64,000 nt of DNA from Phlegmacium glaucopus (Eukaryota > Basidiomycota > Agaricomycetes > Agaricales > Cortinariaceae), in contig MU130262.1 of the NCBI GenBank assembly GCA_015039465.1, forward strand, positions 43,219 through 107,218. Reading direction: 5' to 3'. Within the stretch, counting starts at the first letter, position 1. The number at the start of each line of letters is the position of its first letter. The position numbers were made by a program, and so were the translations under genes. Below, piece by piece: positions 57,114-64,000 of this stretch. A model generated the notes under the pieces. That model saw only the letters and a program-made list of their open reading frames with translations, was not told the origin of the DNA and did not search any database.

Positions 57114-59642
57114 ATGCTTTGCTTTTCTCTTAACTTTACTTTATCAAATACTTCGCGACAGCCATCGGTATCCAAGGTGCCGGCTCCGCTTGCGGGGTTC
57201 AGGTTCTCAGTCGGTCGCTTTTTGGAGAAGCGGAGAAAGAGGAAGAAGGTACGTTATTCGGGGACCTCTGTTTTGTCCGGGAGTTTGATTGCTTCCAATA
57301 AAGGACAACTCGGATGCCAATGTTCTAGGGTTTACTATCTCTGTCAAATGTCAGCCACAAGTGCAGACCATCGTGAACTTCTTTCTATTTCGGAAAGAAG
57401 CTGCATGTCTAATTCGCACTGCTTCAGGACGCCGAAGACCTCAAGGCTCTGCAAATGCTTTGCGATGCCTTGCACCATCCCTCCATACTCGACGCCAAGA
57501 GACACTTTCGCTTCGGCCTATCTCCCTTTGTCGCTAAAACGCCGCCATCAGTCAGTTTCACACCCACGTCTAATCTTCTATACGTTCGATGTTCTAATGA
57601 CATTTTTAGGCCATCACCCTCATTGCCCGTCCACGTTGTAGCCGCACCGTCCTCACTTCGTTCTTCTATTCCACACAAGTTTCTCCTGCCACTAAGCACC
57701 CCTCAACTACTCACACTCGACTCACTGCTGGAGTGCCCCATGCTTTGAGAGTAATGAACGCTGCCGACCTCCAAGTCTTACGCTTCTTGGGAGAAGGGAC
57801 GAGCGGGAAGGTGTACCTTGTCAAAGATCGTATACCCAAGATCAACCTTGCGCTCAAAGTCATCCCAAAGAAGGGTAGAAACGATTACGCTCAGAAAGCT
57901 ATCCTCAAGGAGCGCGACATATCAGTAAAATTGGCAGATTCACCCTGGTTTGTGAATATATGGGCTGCTTGGCATGACCAACTTCATTTCTACATTGCTA
58001 TGGTCTGTTGTCGTTTCTCTTCCGGAGTCTAGTTTTGGCTAACATTTCCTAGACTGTCTATCCGACCGACTTAGATAGTGAGATCATTAGGTGCGGGGTC
58101 ATTGATCCCAGCCGAGCTCGATTCTACATGGCCGAAATTGTGAGGCTTGTCCCATGTTTTCACGCTTCTGTTGGACTTACCTTCGACCCAGATCATCGCC
58201 CTTACGGAACTTCATTCTCGAGGTGTCATCCATCGAGATATCAAAGCACCCAATATCCTCATAGATCAAGACGGACACATCGTACTTGCGGATTTTGGAC
58301 TGTCAAAAGACTTCCATAAGATACCCACTATAGCGGAAAGGGTCTACCAACCGTATTGGCCATACTTTTCGGGTGAGAATCCTACCTCAGAGTCCGAACC
58401 GAGGGATCCGGAAGATCTACATTTCGTAGCTTGGAACTACCGCGGTTCCGACATGGAGATGGCCCCTGAGATCCATTTACGGATGCCGTATTCATTTGGT
58501 ATTGACTTTTGGTCGGCTTCCGTCATTTTGTATTGGATGCTGACGGGAAGAGTGAGTTTCGTTTGAGTTGCATAATACTCCGTCTGACTTGTTTGTCTGG
58601 TTGTTTAGCCACCATTCTATGAGGATGAAGCTGCTTATGAGGACGGAGGAGAAGAAGATTGTAAACCACTGATGTATAAGATTGCCGAGGATGACTTGTA
58701 CTGGGATGAGTCGGATAACGTCGATGACATCACCAAGGATTTCTTGGAACGGGTACATCTAACGTCACTTGGAGGATACAGTCATCCTTATTACACTTTC
58801 AGATGATGGCCAAGGATCCAAAGCAACGATTGATGATATCCTTTGATATGCCAGCTCATCCATATTTCGCTGGAGTGTGAGTATGGATTGCGGTTGTTCT
58901 GAGCATAAGTGTGTTAATTGATTCCTACAGAAACTGGACCTTAATGGAAGAACGACTGGTTCCTCCTCCTTGGATTCCTGGTTCGAAGATAAGCCACGTC
59001 TGTGAAAAAATGTCTCCTACTGTCATCTCCGGAGAAGCGTATCTTGAGGGTGAAGACCCTTTCCCTAACTTCTTTTTTCGCTCGAAACGTCTTGAAAGTG
59101 GGGCCATGCTCGATGACGGTGACAGTATGGATGGACAAGAACGCTCAGAGGCAGAAACCGTGCATGGCGAAGAATTATCCCGACATGAGCTGCAAGACGA
59201 CTTTATGAACGAAAACGACGATCAAGATCGTACTTCAAAGCACGATTGTGACGATTTTGACACAATGACGACTACTTGGGACATCTCAATCATCAGTCCG
59301 CCTGCAACCAAACCATGTGGACCAGGACCAAAATCTTGGATCCATGGCTTGGATCTTCTCAAGTTTCGTTCTGCAACACATCCCGACGCAGTAGATTTCC
59401 CCAACACCGTTGCGCTACACGCCGCGCAGTATTCGACGACCCGGCCCGCCCGCAGCTCTGACCTCATATCCCATGATTTCGACCCTTCTTCGGCCACTAC
59501 CCGATGCCCTAACCAAACTAGTCATGTGGTTAATGGTGTGGGCTTCATGTTCAAAATCAAAGTCTGGATTTGGAAGATTTGGAGTTCGAAACCCAAGCTC
59601 AAAATAAACGACAAGTGGAAAAGTCTCTCGGTTCTGAGTTGA
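57114..59642 (+). CDS. Serine/threonine protein kinase
   Basis: The kinase domain is complete. Gly loop [15 protein letters not shown] at about 57784, the ATP-binding Lys in [37 protein letters not shown], and [20 protein letters not shown] then WMLTGRPPFYEDE. The N-terminal exons are tentative: 57114-57248 ([20 protein letters not shown]...), 57428-57550 ([20 protein letters not shown]) and one from about 57610 running into [16 protein letters not shown]. Introns inside the domain (for example 58142-58191) join in phase. The C-terminal 250 residues are acidic, without a recognised domain. A different frame beyond 59560 ([11 protein letters not shown]...) stays open to 59791, so the true C-terminus may differ. 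The kinase group looks AGC-like; substrates unknown. Confidence 0.8.
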
Positions 59643-60287
59643 CGTCAGTACTACCTACCCACTGGTTCAATGGCGACCCAGGCCATGGGATAATTGGAGC
59701 CCCTCACAAAGCATTGCGGTCTCTCTTCCCATTCTACATGCGACACGTCATAGAGATTGCGTCAAGGAAGTTGTATTTCTCAATCATATAAACAGCTCCC
59801 CCCCTTCGCTGGCCGACAAGAAGGGAACCCGCAGGTCGCCAGATAGAACGATTGCGAAATGTTTGATTTCTAGCTATTTATTCCGTTGTCGTAGTAATTT
59901 TACTCATCTAGCTTCGTCCCTTCTTTACGTTAGTCTCCAAGCTGGTCCCTGCTCTGACGACACAGTGAAAGTTTTTATTTTCGAGCTAACTCCCTGACAC
60001 AAGTCAAAAAACATAATCCACATCATCATTAAGGAGACCGGTTCAGGTTTGGTCACGCCTCAATTGACCTGCATGTGAAGTGTCGGTGGTAAGGGGGAAA
60101 GTACGCTCTTTATTATGTTCCTGCACGTCAAAATTTATAGCGTGTATTATCTTCTGCTCGCTCCTAGCAATATGATTGGTTGGTGATAGGTCCTCACGAC
60201 AGAACCGTAAAATCAGGTTTTTCTTTCTAGATTGGGATTCAATATTCAATTTCCACACACCCTCTTTTAACGATGGACGTCCTTCTT

Positions 60288-60296
60288 TTATATAAG
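60288..60296 (+). promoter_or_regulatory. TATA box of the P450 gene
   Basis: TTATATAAG, about 120 bp upstream of the ATG at 60417. Confidence 0.5.
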
Positions 60297-60416
60297 TCGG
60301 CCCATTTGAAGCAATTCTTGCTCGGTGATAGATAACAACTACTGCCTTCACCCATTGATATAACATAACGCATCCTCTCTTCGAAAACCCCCTACGAATC
60401 ACCAAACCACATCGCT

Positions 60417-62626
60417 ATGATACTGAATTATACCGATATACTTGTCATTTTGTTCAATTTTGGATTGATAGTCTATTTCCGATACTTTAGGAACAAATTC
60501 TCCTCGTTACCTTTACCTCCCGGTCCCAAGAAGCTTCCCCTCCTAGGAAATTTATTCGACCTTCCCACAAGCCACGAATGGCTGAAGTATGCCGAGTGGA
60601 GTAAACAATACAGTATGTTTCTAGTACCTCTAATATTTTTGCAATTTCAGCGAAACAAGCTACTTGGTTCACCACCTAATAGATTCGAACATCATACATG
60701 TTTATGCTGTTGGATATGATATGATCATCCTCAATTCATTTGAGGCGGCAATCGAGCTATGCGATAAAAGATCATCCATTTATTCCAGTCGGTAAGTATC
60801 GGGATTCTTTTCCAGAAAAGATGGGGATAATTCTAAATTTCTCTCCAAAAGACCGGTATTTCCAATGCTCAGTGATCTGTAAGCTAGATAGGTTTCTGCT
60901 ATCAAGAAACAAACTTTTTTTTTCTTATCAGAATAAACATTTCACAAACAGGATGGGCTGGGGATGGCTCATGTCAGCTATGGTTTATGGAAATCCTTGG
61001 AGAGAACGTCGACGCATGTTTCAAAAGTATTTTCATACGTCAAATACGCAGCTCTATCGACCCACACAGATGGAATTCATCCGGAAAATGTTGCCCCGTC
61101 TCCTCGATGCACCAAACGAGCTTTTGAACATATCCAGGCAGTAAGTTATTTTTCCTTCGTCACTTCTCGATTTGGGAAATTCACCATTAACCCCTCGTTT
61201 CTACTCAGCGCCATGGGTGGCATGGGTCTATCTCTGTCATATGGCATTGAGATAAAGGAAAACGATGATCCTTTCATCGACCTCGCAGAAACGGCTGTCA
61301 AAAGTATTTCAGCGGCTGCAAGTTTTGGAGCATTCCTCGTTGACGTGATTCCGATCCTCAAATACGTTCCAGAGTTCGTACCCGGGGCTGGCTTCCAGAA
61401 AAAAGCTCGGGAATGGCGAAAACTACAGGAAGATTTTAGAGAACGACCGTATTCAGCATCGATTGAAGCCATCGTATGTTCACATATATGCATATTTCTT
61501 CAACGATTTGCACGCTATTTTTTTGTTGTTTAGGCAGCCGGTCAGGCTCGAGCTTCATTCACATCAATGGCTATGGCGGAAATCGACGAAAGTCGTGATT
61601 TTAATCACCAACAAGAGGTAATACAGGACACTGCGGCCATGGTATTCGGAGGTATAACCTTTACATTAATTATCACACGTCACTTTGAATTACTGAATTC
61701 ACCACAGCTGGGTCCGATACGACTGTTTCGGCGATCCACACATTCTTCCTTGCCATGGTCTGCTTCCCTGAAATCCAAATGAAGGCTCAGGCGGAGCTAG
61801 ACCGTGTTATTGGCGGGAGGCTTCCTGACTTTGGCGATATGGAGGACTTACCATATTTGTCCGCAATTATCAAAGAGGTCCTTCGGTCGGTTGCTTAGCT
61901 CTGAAAAGAAAATGTCCACAATTGAATTTCCCATCCTTTACTCAGATGGCAACCGATCACGCCGAATGGTAGTTCACACTGACCTCTTGTATTCTTTCTT
62001 GAAGCTGAGCAATAATTCTGTCTCAGGTGTCGCTCACTGTGCGACTGAAGACGACGTTTACGAAGGATATTACATTCCCAATGGGTCCATCGTGATCTGC
62101 AATTCTTGGTATGAGCGATGTTTCCACTATAATGATGCAAGATAATGATCGATGTAGGGCGATGCTTTACAATGAAGATGAATATCCCGACCCATACGCT
62201 TTCAAACCTGAAAGATTTATCAAGAACGGACAACTTGATCCAAATATCCGAGATCCTGCCCTGATAGTTTTTGGATTTGGTCGAAGGTGGAAATGACTAG
62301 TTCCTATTGATGAGGTTGTAGAACTGATCAGAGAGAAACATAGATTATGCCCTGGCCATCACGTAGCCATCTCGACGATTTGGCTTACTGCAGCTAGTAT
62401 TCTGGCGACTTTCACGCTTTCCAAACCTGTGGATAAGGACGGTAGAGTTATTGAGCCTTCTCGTGAATACTATGCTGGCTTGATGCGGTGAGTCAAGCCA
62501 TAATCGGTTAAACTCGAGTAGGCTGATCATTCTTGAATCAGTTGCCCTTTGCCCTTTGAGTGTAATGTCAAACCACGCTCTAAAATAGCTGAGGGGCTCA
62601 TTCGATCTGCGGTAGATTCTTACTGA
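60417..62626 (+). CDS. Cytochrome P450 monooxygenase
   Basis: Twelve exons: 60417-60612, 60683-60791, 60852-60878, 60952-61140, 61209-61473, 61534-61651, 61708-61885, 61946-61968, 62027-62108, 62158-62286, 62344-62487 and 62542-62626. They total 1545 nt (514 residues), the usual length, and every phase closes. An N-terminal membrane anchor (DILVILFNFGLIVYF) precedes the hinge LPLPPGPKKLPLLGN. Then GWGWLMSAMVYGNPWRERRR (C-helix), AGSDTT (I-helix oxygen-binding), KEVLRWQPITP (ExxR), FKPERF and the heme loop FGFGRRLCPGHH with the ligand Cys. ER-bound, using electrons from P450 reductase. The pattern fits the large basidiomycete families grouped with CYP64-like enzymes; the substrate is unknown. 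No biosynthetic neighbours, so not an obvious cluster. Confidence 0.95.
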
Positions 62627-62845
62627 GCAATTTCGTCAATTAGAGGTTATTGTAGATGCGGCTATGAGATGCTTACTCAAGATCACATTCAAACCAATCG
62701 ATATATTTGTTTAGAGTTCTCAAGTTAGTCATCCTGTTCGGAGAAAGTTTGATTTGACTCCCAAGGACGATTGATGGTAAAACATTGATATATGGCCAGA
62801 AGAGATACAGCAAAAAAGGGAAGCAAGGACCAAATACTGAAATTT

Positions 62846-63988
62846 CTACCTTCCGTCAGGCCGCGGTTCTGTTTGGAAAATCTCCATGAGAAAGAGCGCA
62901 TAGTGACGGGATATGGACAATGAACTTACGACTCCATTGCACGCTCAAAATTAGATTATCGTAACCCCTCCCATTCACTTTGTCAATCGCTTTCTGTGCC
63001 GCCACCTTATCCTCAAAGCTGACAAAGGCGAAGCCCTTTCCGGCACCAGTCTCCCTATCTCTGCCCACGTACACACGGGCCACCCTACCGAAAGCACCGA
63101 ACAATTCTCTAAGGTCGTTTTCTTGAGTATCTTCTGAGATATTAGTGACTCGTAGCGTCGGAAGATCATCTCGGTTCCCCGCCCCACGCATCGATTCTCC
63201 GGGGGCACGTACACCGCCCGCTCCGCGCATTGATGGAGGCACGTACTTGCCACCTGTGGCAGCAGCGGGTGCCGATGGTTCTGGACCCGTCCCGGCATCA
63301 TCGTCTGGGCCAGTGTCTGGTGAAATTTTCGTTAGAGCCCGCCACACAGGTCAAAAATGAATCGAATAATGAACCGGTGCTTCCAAGAGTATCTTTGTAT
63401 GGACACTTGGCAGTGAAATGGTCGCCTTTACAAAGTCGGCAAGAAACCTTGCCTGCCCCTGCAGCTTTGACCCGGGTTTTCATCGAGTCTTCCGGAGATT
63501 GTTCGACTTCTGCTACCTGTCAATAGATATATAAGTTCAAGTTTGTTTCAGAAGAGTAAAGGGATGCGTACTTTATTACCGACACTAAGTTTCAAGGTAA
63601 CGTTCTCTCCGACAGTCGTTGTTGCTCGATCGGGCCCTGCTTTGTTGCCCTTCTCCTGTCCAAACTTTGCCCATTTCTGTCTTTCTGCAACAGCGTGATC
63701 AACAACAGATTTTTGCAATGTTCTCTTGATGCGACGGGTAATCTGTCGGCATCATATCATTAGTGAGGAAAAACTTTTAACGTGTGTCCTGCAGCCAATA
63801 CCTTGACCTTTTTGCCCTCATCGTTCAGCGTATATTCGATAGTTGTCCGGATTCCGTTTTCATCAACAAATTCTTCGTTTTTTGGTAGCTCTAAAACGAT
63901 ATTGATTTAGATGTTGTGATTCGACTTGGCTAATGTTGAATGCCTACCAAGTTCATCGACATCGTCTGCCCAGGATGTTTTAGGTGCT
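62846..63988 (-). CDS. TIF35: Translation initiation factor eIF3 subunit G, 5' end outside the window
   Basis: eIF3g binds the 40S subunit and mRNA and helps scanning. Exons seen: 63988-63948, 63890-63802, 63742-63572, 63516-63375, 63316-62930 and 62868-62846; the first coding exon lies beyond 64000. Landmarks in order: PKTSWADDVDELELPKNEEF, TIEYTLNDEGKKVKITRRIK, RQKWAKFGQEKG, the CCHC-like zinc knuckle CRLCKGDHFTAKCPYKD, the linker GGKYVPPSMRG, then the RRM with LRVTNISEDTQENDLRELFG (RNP2) and GKGFAFVSFED (RNP1). It ends SVQWSQPRPDGR. All joins are in phase. Tail-to-tail with the P450 gene, about 220 bp apart. Confidence 0.95.
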
Positions 63989-64000
63989 CTGTGAATTCAT

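Noticed and set aside
1..64000. CRISPR arrays, bacterial operons, rRNA genes
   Set aside because: None seen. Tandem repeats present are coding (66 bp) or trivial, and the window is clearly eukaryotic.

Overview
This window looks like nuclear DNA of a filamentous basidiomycete, probably an agaricomycete. Genes are cut by many short introns of about 50-75 nt with GT..AG borders and CTAAC-like branch points. The gene families are typical of that group: a NACHT P-loop protein that opens with an 'ITGGNY' start, a DUF6533-type seven-helix membrane protein, a multi-exon P450, a spherulin-like cupin, and paralogous WVSPPPTRGT/HGFYA membrane proteins. I cannot name the species.

Layout. 1-3100: mostly empty, with a broken coiled-coil relic and a small one-helix membrane protein gene. 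3105-16015: two tandem copies of a block that carries a coiled-coil protein gene and a multi-pass membrane protein gene. The second copy is riddled with insertions: an inverted-repeat element with a hairpin MITE nested in it, a TA-flanked element, and a 2.7-kb terminal-inverted-repeat element. It also has an internal inversion, so its coiled-coil gene is dead while its membrane protein gene is intact. 16.3-20.1 kb: a small membrane protein, TRM44 (tRNA Um44 methyltransferase) and a small divergent neighbour. 22.0-28.1 kb: a WrbA-type quinone reductase, an HpcH/HpaI aldolase and an intact 11-exon MFS transporter. 31.3-36 kb: a DUF6533-like protein and an ammonium transporter. 40.2-43.8 kb: an inverted, decayed copy of the MFS gene and an SDR. 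46.7-54 kb: a membrane-anchored cupin, a NACHT protein and a probable mitochondrial protein. 54.6-59.6 kb: a small zinc-binding-like protein, two intron-containing tRNA-His genes and a protein kinase. 60.4-64 kb: a complete P450 and eIF3g, whose 5' end is cut by the window edge.

The most unusual signal is inside the 2.7-kb element. Bases about 10106-12011 read as a coherent coding sequence only when complemented WITHOUT being reversed: an ATG-started coiled-coil protein, introns, then an open stretch of about 167 codons. The block's left end is a mirror repeat (same strand, backwards) of 12041-12166, with only about three mismatches. The protein read this way joins in sense onto the normally oriented minus-strand ORF that ends at 9884. 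No known DNA transaction produces a reversed but uncomplemented strand, so an assembly or data-handling error is the first hypothesis, but the signal itself is unmistakable.

Exon borders below were placed by hand from splice signals, reading frame and family conservation. Where total length and phases closed exactly I say so. Names rest on recognised motifs; no database search was run.
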